From Klebsiella pneumoniae (GTDB lineage: Bacteria; Myxococcota_A; UBA796; SXON01), in the NCBI GenBank assembly GCA_945861635.1, contig CAMAWH010000003.1, positions 118,608-182,607 of the forward strand: DNA of 64,000 bases, given 5' to 3'. Under the pieces are notes generated by a model. That model was not told the origin of the DNA and did not search any database. It saw nothing but the letters and a program-made list of their open reading frames with translations. The translations under genes were made by a program, and so were the position numbers. This document shows positions 43,613 to 54,331 of the stretch, in pieces (the first letter of the stretch is position 1; every line of letters starts with the position of its first letter).

Positions 43613-44752
43613 ATGCTGTTGCTGCTGCTCGCCGCCTGCGGAAGCGAACTCGCGCCGTCCGACACCGACCCGCCGCTCAACTGTGCGGCCGTTGCCGACG
43701 CCGGAAACTATACGACGTTCTTCGCGCCGGCCGCGGTGCGCGAAATTCGCATGACGATGAGTGAATCTGCGCTGAACGGACTGAAATCCGACCTCCGCAC
43801 GTACGCGCTTGGCGATGTTGAGATCGACGGCACGTTGTATCCTGACGTGGGCATCCGCCTGAAAGGGAACTCCAGCTTCGACGACTTCTCCGGCAAGCCT
43901 GCCTTTAAAATCAAGCTGAGCGAGTATTGCCCGGGCCAGAAGCACGCCGACCTGAAGCGCCTGACGCTCAACAACATGACGACCGACGCCAGCCAGTCCC
44001 AAGAACTGGTCAACTATCAGGTCTGGATGGCCGCCGGATTGATGGCTTCGCAGGCGAACTATGCACGTGTCTACTTCAACGAGGAGTTCTTCGGCCTCTA
44101 TACCAACGTCGAGAGCATGGACAAGCAGTGGTTGAAACACCGGTACGACGATGCCACTGGCGACCTCTGGGAGGCCGGTGACTCCGCAGACTTCGATGCC
44201 GAGCACATCAACGGATGGTCGCTGACGACAGGGGATGGAGACACGGACGTGATCGCGAACGTTGCCGCGGCCCTCCAGCAGGATGGCAGCGTGTACGACA
44301 ACGTCGGCGCCTTTGTGAACATGGACCAATTCCTCGCGTACTGGGCATGGAAGTCGATCGTTGGGGACGACGACGGGTACCCGTGGAACCTCAACGACGT
44401 GTTCCTCTACGGCAACCCCAGCAATGCGAACCGACTCGAATTTTCGCCGTGGGGATTCGACGAGGGATGGAAGGACTATGTGCGCTGGGACAACGCATCC
44501 AGCGCGCTCTCCGATGCCTGCAAGGCCGACGCGGGCTGCGCGACTCGGCTGAAGGAAACGCTGGCGACGGCGCTCGACGCGTTTGACCGTATCGACGTCC
44601 TGGCGTTTGCGCGGGCCGCTTGGGGCGTATCGGATGCGTACCTGCCGGACGACGGACGCCGTCCCTTCACCCCGGCCGAGGTGGAGGCCGCGCGCGTCGC
44701 GTTGGAGGCCAGCATCCTGGGCCGGTCCGAAGTCGTTCGCGGTCGGCTGTAG
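43613..44752 (+). CDS. CotH-like kinase lipoprotein 3
   Basis: 379 residues from MLLLLLAACGSELAPSD (lipobox AAC); the ATG at 43577 is 12 codons earlier but overlaps the divergent start, so 43613 is preferred. CotH elements: GIRLKGNSSF, the Lys in GKPAFKIKLSEY, LKRLTLNNMTTDASQSQELVNYQVW, FFGLYTNVESMDKQWLKHRY, NANRLEFSPWGFDEGW. It leads a two-gene plus-strand operon with CotH 4 and is divergent from the beta-helix/CotH operon. Confidence 0.88.
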   Translation: MLLLLLAACGSELAPSDTDPPLNCAAVADAGNYTTFFAPAAVREIRMTMSESALNGLKSDLRTYALGDVEIDGTLYPDVGIRLKGNSSFDDFSGKPAFKIKLSEYCPGQKHADLKRLTLNNMTTDASQSQELVNYQVWMAAGLMASQANYARVYFNEEFFGLYTNVESMDKQWLKHRYDDATGDLWEAGDSADFDAEHINGWSLTTGDGDTDVIANVAAALQQDGSVYDNVGAFVNMDQFLAYWAWKSIVGDDDGYPWNLNDVFLYGNPSNANRLEFSPWGFDEGWKDYVRWDNASSALSDACKADAGCATRLKETLATALDAFDRIDVLAFARAAWGVSDAYLPDDGRRPFTPAEVEAARVALEASILGRSEVVRGRL

Positions 44753-44770
44753 ACGGAGATAGACGCTACC

Positions 44771-45984
44771 GTGCTCCCCCTCCTCTCGCTGCTCGCCTGC
44801 GCTGGCCCTGCGGACCCCGCCAACGTCGATGGTGACGCGATCGAGAAGGGCGCCGACGACCCCGTGTGGGACCCTCGGACACTGCCAATCTACTGGCTTA
44901 CGTTGCCCGACGATTGGAAGGCTCAGTTGACCGCCGCAATCCCAAGCGAGGATGAATATTGCCTGGACCGTACGACCATCCTTGGCCGGTTGGACTATGA
45001 CAATCCCCAGTCGGGGGGTACCGATCACTTCAACGACGTGGCCGTCCGCTTTCGGGGTCACTCCACCCTCCAGGGGAGTGAGCGCCTCGGGTTCAAGCTG
45101 CTGTTCGACACCCTCGACCCCGACGCCCGCTTCTACAACGAGAAGCACATCAATTTGCTTGGAGTCGATGGCGATGAATCCCTGCTGAGTGAGCGGCTTG
45201 CCCTCGGCCTCATGGACGCGCAGGGCGTGCCGGCCGGCCGCGTGATCCACTCCCGCGTATTCGTCAATGATGAGTTCCTCGGCATCTTTCCGGTCAGTCA
45301 GGAACCGGACGATCAGCCCTTCGTGGACGATCACTTCGTGAAGGAAAGCGGCCATTTGTACAAGGTCGAAGGGTACTGTGGGGGCACGGCGGACTTTGCG
45401 TACGAGGGAGAGGATTACGACGAGTACGACAAGAAATACGTGGCCAAAGCCGGCACGTTGGCAACCGACGTGACGACGGACCTCGTTCCGCTCCTGAACT
45501 GCGTCGCGGGCAACGACGCCGCCCTGCAAACCTGTTTGCCGACACACATCCAATTGGAGGAGTGGCTCGCCGAAATGGCCGTGGACGCCGTGCTTCCCGA
45601 CATCGACGGGCTGGCGGGGGCCGGGCAGAACTTTCTGATGTACAACGACCCGGTGACGGGCACGTTCGTCGCGTATTCGTACGACAAGGACCAGGCGTTC
45701 AACACTGACACTCTGGAATCCGACTCCATCTTCGACTTCCATCCGGAGTGGGCAAGCCCGCCCGAACTGACGACGCGAATGCGGGCGATCTGGAAGTCCG
45801 AATATTGCGCTCAGGTGACGAGCGTGATCGACGACTACGCCAAAATACCCGCTCAGATCGATGATCTTGTCGATTTTCTATCTCCGTACATGGCCACCGA
45901 CCCGATCCTTACCGTGGACGCGTGGACCGGCGAAGCGGGCCAGATCCAAACCACGATCACCAACCGTGTTTCCGGCCTCCGCGA

Positions 45985-46009
<25 letters not shown>
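44771..46009 (+). CDS. CotH-like kinase lipoprotein 4
   Basis: 412 residues from a GTG 18 bp after CotH 3; lipobox SLLAC. It is the most divergent of the four: VAVRFRGHSTL, the Lys in RLGFKLLFDTL, INLLGVDGDESLLSERLALGLM, NDEFLGIFPVSQEPDDQ, NFLMYNDPVTGTFVAYSYDKDQAF. The key Lys and the metal Asp remain. The last 25 bp overlap the convergent aminopeptidase P gene. Confidence 0.85.
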
Positions 46010-47421
<1,412 letters not shown>

Positions 47422-47446
47422 CTGGCGAATGTACTACGATCCGCGA

Positions 47447-48187
47447 ATGATCCGCACCGAACGAAACGGACCCGTGTGGACCATTGTGATGGACCGCCCC
47501 GAACGGAAGAACGCCGTCGATCGCGCGCACGCGGATGCGCTAGCGGAGGCCTTTCGCACCTTTGAGGCCGATCCTGCCGCGAACGTCGCGGTGTTGTGGG
47601 GCGCCGGTGGCACTTTCTGTGCGGGTGCGGACCTGCAGGCCATCGCAACGGGAGAACCAAACCGTTTGGCGGAGGAAGGGGACGGGCCAATGGGCCCTTC
47701 CCGCATGCGGTTGACGAAGCCCGTGATCGCGGCCGTGGAAGGGTATGCCGTGGCCGGGGGGCTGGAACTGGCGTGCTGGTGCGACCTGCGGGTGGTGGCC
47801 GACGACGCCACGATGGGCGTCTATTGCCGACGATGGGGAGTGCCGCTGATCGACGGCGGCACCGTTCGCCTGCCCCGCATCATCGGACTTGGCCGGGCGC
47901 TAGACCTTGTCCTGACGGGGCGGCCCGTCCTCGCAGCGGAAGCGCTCGCGATCGGACTCGCCAACCGTGTGGCCCCGCGCGGGAAGGCGCGTGAGGCCGC
48001 GGAGGCACTTGCTGCCGAGTTGTCCGGCCTGCCGCAAGCATGCATGCGTGCCGACCGCGCCAGTGTGCTGGAGGCGATCGCCCCCGCCGAGGGCGACGCG
48101 CTGTCCGCGGAATTCCGGCGCGGAGTCGAGGCGCTGGCGCGCGGGGGCGCGGCAGGGGCGGCGGCGTTTACAAAACGACAGCGGTAA
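47447..48187 (+). CDS. Crotonase / enoyl-CoA hydratase family protein
   Basis: 246 residues from MIRTERNGPVWTIVMDRPERKNAVD. Oxyanion-hole motifs GAGGTFCAGADLQAI and AVEGYAVAGGLELA are present. The stretch CRRWGVPLIDGGTVRLPRIIG lacks the first catalytic Glu of hydratases and the second is Asp (GRALDLVLTG), as in a large group of uncharacterised crotonases, so hydration of enoyl-CoA is not assured. The track ORF starts 49 codons too early. An ATG at 47429 is a less likely start. Confidence 0.88.
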   Translation: MIRTERNGPVWTIVMDRPERKNAVDRAHADALAEAFRTFEADPAANVAVLWGAGGTFCAGADLQAIATGEPNRLAEEGDGPMGPSRMRLTKPVIAAVEGYAVAGGLELACWCDLRVVADDATMGVYCRRWGVPLIDGGTVRLPRIIGLGRALDLVLTGRPVLAAEALAIGLANRVAPRGKAREAAEALAAELSGLPQACMRADRASVLEAIAPAEGDALSAEFRRGVEALARGGAAGAAAFTKRQR

Positions 48188-48191
48188 CGGC

Positions 48192-49886
48192 CTACTTGTC
48201 CGTCAAGCGCGTCACGGTGTCGAAGGGAGTGCCGGGCCCGCGCACCAGCATGCCGTGGCAGCGCTCGACAAAGATCTCGGCGCCGCGATCTTCCGGACAC
48301 GCCGCGAGACAGCGCGAGAAACACTCCAGCGCTTCCGGAAAGCGCGCCGCCCACCAATGTTCCAGACCCGACGCAAAAACCGTGCGCGTCGCTTTCTTCG
48401 TTTCGCGTCGCGAGTCCGGCTCGCCGTCCAGCACCTCGTAGATCGTCAGCGGCTCAGAGCGACCCACCGGCACCACACGATCCACCGCGCGCAGGGCGAA
48501 GCGACCGGAATCCGCCAAGCGGGACACGGTTTCACTGCTCGCGAGCAGGGAAGCCCCATACGCTTTCGTCATGCCTTCGATCCGCGCCGCGACGTTGGTG
48601 CCATCGCCAATGACCCCGCGATCCATCCGATCATGCCCGCCGATGACGCCGACCATGAGCGATGCCGTGTTGACGCCGATGCCGATGCGGATGGGCAAAT
48701 CGCCCTCGGCGGCCCGCTCTCGGTTGTACTCGTCGACGGCCGCGAGCATGGCAAGTGCGCCGCGCAACGCGTCGTCGGCGGCACCCGGAAACAGCGCCAT
48801 GATCCCATCACCCAGGAACTGGTTGACGTACCCGCCGTGTCCGTGGATCGCTGGTTCCATCCAGCGCAAATAACGGTTGACGAAGGCGAAGGACCGTGCC
48901 GGCCCCATCTGCTCGCACATCGTCGTAAACCCACGAATGTCGGCGAACAACACGCTGGTTTCGCGTTGCACCTGATCGCCAAGTCCGACGCTGAGGATGT
49001 CCGGTTTTCCCAGTTGTTCGAGGAATTGCTTCGGCAAGAACCGCTCGTACGCCCGCGTGAGTCGCGTCTGCGTTTCCAGAGAGGCGCGCAGACTCTCATA
49101 CAACCGCGCGTTTTCGATGGAAATCGCCGCTTGCGAGGCCAGCATGTTGACAACCCCCGTCCGCGCCGCGGTGAACGCGCCCGTCGCGAGAGTATTTTCG
49201 AGGTACATCACCCCCACGAGGCGAGCCCCGTTGATGAGCGGCAGCGCCATGGCCGAGCGCGGGGACGACGCGTTTCGAAAGAAACGAACATCCTTGGAAA
49301 CATCGTCGAGCACCACGGGCTCGCGGGTACGCGCGACGTAGTTCATCAGGGGACCGGCATGCGGCATCGCGTCGGCGGCGGCCAGTCCGCCCACGCTCTC
49401 GATCGTGACGCCTCCGTCAAGCGCTTTCGCCATGCCCGTCAGTTTCCCGGACTCGTCGAGTGCGAGCAGGCCACCGTCGGCGCCGGCGTTTTCCACGACG
49501 ATCGACACCAACCGACGCAGCAGTTCCTTCAGGTCCAACTCACTGGAGATGACCCGCGCGGTCTTTGCGACGCTCTCGAGATCCAGCGCCCCGCCGTCCA
49601 CAACGGTGGTCACCTCCGTGGCAAGCGGCGCCGGCGCCGGCAACAACCTCGGGTCGAAGCCGCGGAGTTCCTCGGCAAGGCGCTCGAGCCCGGGCAACCG
49701 CGCCCCCGCTCCCCACTCGATCCAGCTTCGGCGCGCCTCGGTGAAGTACGCGATGGCGCTGCGTTGCTGGCCCCGGGCCAGAAAGTGCCGCGACGCAAGC
49801 TCAAGCGCGAGCGCATGATCGGCGCGTAGCCCTTTGATCGTGCGCGTGCCGAATCGCGTCGTCGTACGCCCGCACCGCGCGTCCAT
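48192..49886 (-). pseudogene. C-terminal half (TPR-GAF-class III cyclase) of a split kinase-cyclase
   Basis: Reads TPR end (KGLRADHALALELASRHF, IAYFTEARRSWIEWG), a GAF domain (ISSELDLKELLRRLVSIVVE to LASQAAISIENARLY) and a class III nucleotidyl cyclase: FADIRGF metal Asp, FLGDGIMALF second Asp, GTNVAARIEG transition-state Asn/Arg. The Lys expected before GDG in adenylate cyclases is Gln (YVNQFLGDG). The first ~18 residues of this ORF are out-of-frame kinase sequence. In relatives this is the end of one protein with the kinase ORF upstream. A +1 shift at 49830-49836 separates them, so the ORF has no independent start and may be a broken gene or an assembly error. Confidence 0.85.
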
Positions 49887-52800
49887 CGGCCCCGTCCAGC
49901 GAGGCCAGCTCCGCGTCGAGCAGATGCACCTTGGCTCGATAGTTCGCCTCGCACTGCTGGGCGCGCTTCCGCATGCGCGTCAACACCTTCTTGACCTTGG
50001 ACCGCGGAAGTTTCCGACCGGCACGGGCGAGAGCGACGTCGTTCAGCGCGCCGAACCAATGAAAGATCTCCAGTTCGGCCGCGCCGGGAATGTTCGCCGT
50101 GTAGGACGCCGCGCGCACGAAGGACGCTCCCGCCTCGTCATGCCGACCAAACCAGTAGGCGAGCATACCCTCGTATACGTGCGCGCACGCGAGTCCGCTT
50201 CGATCCTGCGAAGTCTCCAACTCGCGCACATACGCGGTGCGCGAAATGATCGCTCCGTCGAGCACCCACGGAAGGGGCGCCTCTCCCCGCAAGTTTGCCG
50301 CAACCTGAGCGATCAGCTGGACCGCCCGCATCGGGCGGATCTGGCCGATCTTTCGACAGAGGTCGATCTCGTGCAGGCAGCGTTCCTCAAGATTTGGCAA
50401 CAGCCAGCCCGCGTGCAGCGCATACGAGGCAATGCCCAGGGAGCACAGCCCTGCCCGCTCGGCGTCTCCCGCAGCGAGGCAGCCGCGCTGCGCCTTTTCG
50501 TACAGCGGCGACAGCTCCGCGTACGGATGCGTGCGCGCGAAGACGAAGGCGAGCCACAGGACCTCGACGGTGGCGTACTCCGACACCGCGTCGAACCGCT
50601 CGACGACATCGTGCGAGAATTTTCCGACGAGCTCCGCGCCCGGAATATCATCGACTACCGCCGACAACAGCAATGCATACCCGGCAAAGCCGTACGCACA
50701 CTTGGCATGCACTCCGCGTTTGACGGCCAAGCGTACCAGACGACAAAACAGGATGCCCATGAGTTCGGCGGACGCATAGTAGGCCGGCGCTCCGGCGAAC
50801 GCGATCAGGCGGAAGATCGCAATCGTCTCGGCATCGCGCACCTCTGGTAATGCCCTCAGATCCGCCAACGTCATGCCACGCATCGCCATTTTCGTCCGCA
50901 CGAATTCCAGCAGCACCTGCGCGGAATTGGGCCGAATCGGAAGGGCTACGCCGAGCCACTTCAACGCCTCCAATGCGAGGCGCAGCGCCTCGGGATTTTC
51001 GTTGCGCGTCAGGTGATCGCGCACCCGAATCTCGTGCAGCGCAACCCGATCCATCACCGTCTTTGCGCGTGGGCAGGCAGCATCGAGAAATACCGTTGGA
51101 AGCGTGCGCCCAGGGGCCAGCAGGGCGGCTTCCGCCGCGTCCAGGGTGAGGCCGAATGCCAGGGCGTAGTCACGCTCCCACGCGTCCGGCGCGAGAAGGG
51201 AGATACCCGCTTCGAGATAGGTAAGCGCAGCGTCAAAGGCTGCTGATGCGCGCGCGCGCCGACCCGCCGAATGGTTCAGCCGGGCGACCCGGCCGCGCTC
51301 CACCGGGTCGGTCAGGAACTCCAGCCCCAGATTGAGTTGGGCGACAATCGCGAACACCCGGTCTCCCGGGTCGTCCGCGCCCTCTTCTGCGAGAAGCAAC
51401 CGCCCGACGCCGACGTGGGTGCGCCGCCTCTCCCCCTCTGGAAGTTGTTCATAGGCGGCCTGCTGAATCCGCCCGTGCGCGAACTGGAACCGGGCGCGGC
51501 CTTCCTTCCGCTGCAGTTCGTTCCACGCGCCCCCCACCGGGTCCAGGAGCCCGGCTTCCACGGCCGGGCGCAGCGCGACGGCAGCCGAAGCGACCGTTTC
51601 ATCTCCGGCAACGGCCAACGTGAGCAGATCGAAACCGTTGCCGATGCACGCTGCGAGCGAGAGGATGCGACGAGTCTCCGGCTCCAGCACCCCAAGTCTG
51701 CCAGCGAGCAAATCGACGACATTGTCACTCACCGGCACGGCGTCGATTGCGTCGAGTTGCCACACCCACGAGCGACTGCGCGGATCGAAACGGATCTGAC
51801 CGGTGTCCCACAGCGAGCGCAGGAAAGCCCGCACAAAAAACGGGTTTCCACCTGTCTTCCGGACCACCCGGCCCGCAAGCGCAACGGCATCCTCCGCATC
51901 ACACGCGAGCGTGTCGCGAATCAGGTGCGCAACCTCCACGGCGGTGAGTGGGCCGAGCGTCACCTTGCGCAACACCGCAGCCGGCAGGCGGCCCAGCATC
52001 TGATGGAGCGGATGCGTGGCATCCACGTCCTCGCTCCGCCACGCCAACGTGACGATGGGCGGCGTGCCCTCCCAATCCGTCAACAGACTCTCGATGAGCC
52101 CCAACGAGGCGAGGTCGGCCCAATGGGTGTCGTCCAGGAACAGCACGAGAGGGTGGTCCGGCGCGTGGAACGCGCGGAGAAACGCGCGCACGACGACGTG
52201 CTGCCGAAGGCGGGCTTCGGCCGGAGGGAGCGACTGCACGGGTGCCGGCGTGCCGAGCAGGAGCACCACGTCAGGCACGAGCTCTGCGACCAGGCCCGAA
52301 TTGGCCCCAACGGCGGCGTCAAGCCGCGCACGCCACGAGGCGACGTCCGCGTCTCCGTGAGCGAGCACGCGCCGAACCAATTCGGTCATGACGTCCGCGA
52401 TCGCCTGATAGGGCTGCGCGCGGCGAAGGCGGTCAAACTTCGCGCTGACCAGCCAGCCGCCCGCCTCCGCGAGATGGCGATCCAGTTCACCCACCACGGC
52501 CGACTTTCCGATGCCGGCAGGCCCGACCACCGCGAGCGCCACCGCCTCCCCCCGCTTCGCCCGCGCGAGGCTGTCCACCAGCGCCTGCACGGCAGCATCG
52601 CGACCGTACATCCGCTCGGGAAGCGAGAAGCGCGCGGATCGGTCCGCGTCTCCGAGGGCGAACAACGGCACCGCACCACGCGCCCCCCAAAGATGCGCGA
52701 CGCGGTCGAGGTCCTCGGCCAGGCCATCGGCGGACTGATATCGATCATCCGCCATTTTTTCAAGCAGCCGCATCACGATCTGCGCGAGGACGGGCGGGAT

Positions 52801-53514
52801 GTCGGGGCGAAGTGCGGCCAGAGGCGTTGGTGTTCGCGCGATGGTGGCGTGTACCAACTCGAGCGGATCACGCGCCAGGAACGGCAACCGACCCGCGAGG
52901 ATTCGATAGTAGGTCGCGCCGAGCGCGTAGAGGTCGCTGCGGCGATCGAGCGGTCGGTTCATTCGCCCGGTCTGCTCGGGCGCCAGATACCCCGGCGTTC
53001 CCTCCAGACGCGCGATCGGAACGGCGTCCGCGGACTGCCGAGTGAGGCGGGTCGCGAGGTCGAAATCGATGAGCGTGGCCGTACCGGTGCCCGGGTCAAC
53101 CACGAAGTTCGACGGATTGACGTCGCGGTGGACGACGCCAGCCTCATGCAGCCCCGCGAGTGATCGGGCCAGACGAGGAGCGAGCGTCATGAACGCGCCG
53201 AGACCCATCGCCGCCCGACAATGCTCCGCAAGCGAGACGGGACCCGCGTCGTCCAGTTCGAGGATCGGACCCAGTGCCGTTTCGTGCATCGCGATGGCGC
53301 GCACGACGCCGGGCGCGTTCAGGCCGCGAAGCATCCGAAATTCCTGTTCAAGTCGTCCGACCGCGCGTGGATCCGGCCGACCTGTTGCCAGTCCCTTCAG
53401 CACGACGCTCGCCCCGTCCGACACGCGCACGCCCCGGTGTACGTGCGTCCGCGCGCTCCGGTAGATCGATTCGACCTGACGGAAACCGGCAAGTTCGACC
53501 GTCGGGTCTGGCAT
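49801..53514 (-). CDS. Ser/Thr kinase-AAA ATPase-TPR protein, N-terminal half of the split gene
   Basis: 1237 residues. Eukaryotic-like kinase at about 10-280: VVLKGL, HRDVNPSNF, IDFDLATR (DFD for DFG, usual in this family), GTPGYLAPEQTGR. ATPase of the PknK/AAA16 type at about 300-700: Walker A VGPAGIGKSAVV, Walker B LVLFLDDTHWAD. Then a long TPR array to YDDAIRHAHDQ, after which the frame degenerates (RATRRSCARA) and stops. Removing one A from CAAAGGG continues straight into the cyclase ORF downstream, giving a ~1770-residue sensor kinase. Cytosolic. It would couple protein phosphorylation to cyclic nucleotide output. Confidence 0.9.
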   Translation of the reverse strand: MPDPTVELAGFRQVESIYRSARTHVHRGVRVSDGASVVLKGLATGRPDPRAVGRLEQEFRMLRGLNAPGVVRAIAMHETALGPILELDDAGPVSLAEHCRAAMGLGAFMTLAPRLARSLAGLHEAGVVHRDVNPSNFVVDPGTGTATLIDFDLATRLTRQSADAVPIARLEGTPGYLAPEQTGRMNRPLDRRSDLYALGATYYRILAGRLPFLARDPLELVHATIARTPTPLAALRPDIPPVLAQIVMRLLEKMADDRYQSADGLAEDLDRVAHLWGARGAVPLFALGDADRSARFSLPERMYGRDAAVQALVDSLARAKRGEAVALAVVGPAGIGKSAVVGELDRHLAEAGGWLVSAKFDRLRRAQPYQAIADVMTELVRRVLAHGDADVASWRARLDAAVGANSGLVAELVPDVVLLLGTPAPVQSLPPAEARLRQHVVVRAFLRAFHAPDHPLVLFLDDTHWADLASLGLIESLLTDWEGTPPIVTLAWRSEDVDATHPLHQMLGRLPAAVLRKVTLGPLTAVEVAHLIRDTLACDAEDAVALAGRVVRKTGGNPFFVRAFLRSLWDTGQIRFDPRSRSWVWQLDAIDAVPVSDNVVDLLAGRLGVLEPETRRILSLAACIGNGFDLLTLAVAGDETVASAAVALRPAVEAGLLDPVGGAWNELQRKEGRARFQFAHGRIQQAAYEQLPEGERRRTHVGVGRLLLAEEGADDPGDRVFAIVAQLNLGLEFLTDPVERGRVARLNHSAGRRARASAAFDAALTYLEAGISLLAPDAWERDYALAFGLTLDAAEAALLAPGRTLPTVFLDAACPRAKTVMDRVALHEIRVRDHLTRNENPEALRLALEALKWLGVALPIRPNSAQVLLEFVRTKMAMRGMTLADLRALPEVRDAETIAIFRLIAFAGAPAYYASAELMGILFCRLVRLAVKRGVHAKCAYGFAGYALLLSAVVDDIPGAELVGKFSHDVVERFDAVSEYATVEVLWLAFVFARTHPYAELSPLYEKAQRGCLAAGDAERAGLCSLGIASYALHAGWLLPNLEERCLHEIDLCRKIGQIRPMRAVQLIAQVAANLRGEAPLPWVLDGAIISRTAYVRELETSQDRSGLACAHVYEGMLAYWFGRHDEAGASFVRAASYTANIPGAAELEIFHWFGALNDVALARAGRKLPRSKVKKVLTRMRKRAQQCEANYRAKVHLLDAELASLDGADGRAVRAYDDAIRHAHDQRATRRSCARA
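49830..49836 (-). other. Single-base frameshift site in the kinase-cyclase gene
   Basis: The minus strand reads CAAAGGG. The kinase frame reads CAA AGG GCT and soon stops. Skipping one base gives CAA GGG CTA CGC, i.e. AHDQGLRADHALALELA, exactly the TPR sequence expected in this protein family. AGG is a rare Arg codon in GC-rich genomes, so programmed +1 slippage is conceivable, but an indel or read error in the A/G run is the simpler reading. Confidence 0.75.
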
Positions 53515-53698
53515 CAGATGTGGGTGCTCGCGGGTGGTTTCATGCGGTCGGGGCTGCGTAAGGGAGCGTAGAGGGAAGGCTCCTCCCGCGCTGAGCGCGC
53601 ATAAGGTTTCCCAGCCGCCGGACGGTACCGGAGCGCGCGGCGCAGGTCAAACGCGCGAGGTGAGGCGACACGCGCTTCTGGCGCGCTACAGTGGGGGC

Positions 53699-54310
53699 AT
53701 GCAGTGCGATATCGAGGCGCTCGCGGTGCTTCCCTGGCCTGCCGCGGAGGTGAGGCCGGCGGTGTCCTCCATCGCAAAGGATGATCGAATCGGCGTTCGC
53801 GCGGTGCTGAACAGCAAGTTCACTCCCGACGATTGGTACGCGGTGCTGCGCTCACCGGAGTCCCAGGAGGATTGGCAGGCGCCCGCGTTTGGGGTCCGCC
53901 GTGTCGATCGGCTCGATCCTGACCACATCTACCAACAGATGGATCTGACGATGCTCTTCGGCGCGGTTCACATCCGTGAGCAGTTGGTGGTACGCATTGA
54001 ATGGATGGCTACGCGCGGCGCGATCGCGAATTGTTGGAACGCCGTGGACCCAGCGCCGTGGAAGGCCATCGTGCCGACATGGGATGCAAACTGGGAAACC
54101 GCCGTGAACGGCGGCTGGAACGTGGATTCGCTGCCTTCTGGCGGATCCCGTGTGTCCTATCAGGTCTGGGCGGATTCTCAGACCCTTCTGCCAGGGATCC
54201 AGAAGTGGGCGATGTCGCGGACGCTGCCGCAGCTGTTGGAGAGCTTCGAGGCTCATGTGGGCTCATTCACCGGCGGGGCGCACGCCGGAGTTGGGCCGCC
54301 GGGGCAGTGA
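53699..54310 (+). CDS. SRPBCC-like (START/polyketide cyclase) protein
   Basis: 203 residues from MQCDIEALAVLPWPAAEVR, 53 codons inside the track ORF; GGGGG precedes it. Alternating strands and a long C-terminal helix (WAMSRTLPQLLESFEAHVG) with the pattern VDRLDPDHIYQQMDLTMLFGAVHIREQLVVRIEW and NGGWNVDSLPSGGSRVSYQVWADS fit the SRPBCC ligand-binding fold. No ligand can be proposed. The MFS gene follows 21 bp downstream. Confidence 0.65.
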   Translation: MQCDIEALAVLPWPAAEVRPAVSSIAKDDRIGVRAVLNSKFTPDDWYAVLRSPESQEDWQAPAFGVRRVDRLDPDHIYQQMDLTMLFGAVHIREQLVVRIEWMATRGAIANCWNAVDPAPWKAIVPTWDANWETAVNGGWNVDSLPSGGSRVSYQVWADSQTLLPGIQKWAMSRTLPQLLESFEAHVGSFTGGAHAGVGPPGQ

Positions 54311-54331
54311 CGCCGGGCTACACCTCGCCCC

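Noticed and set aside
47967-49829. 620-residue plus-strand ORF
   Set aside because: Antisense to the GAF-cyclase sequence and out of frame with the crotonase end; no protein-like pattern.
51271-53163. 630-residue plus-strand ORF
   Set aside because: Shadow of the Ser/Thr kinase-ATPase gene; composition is Arg/Gln-rich and no motif is visible.
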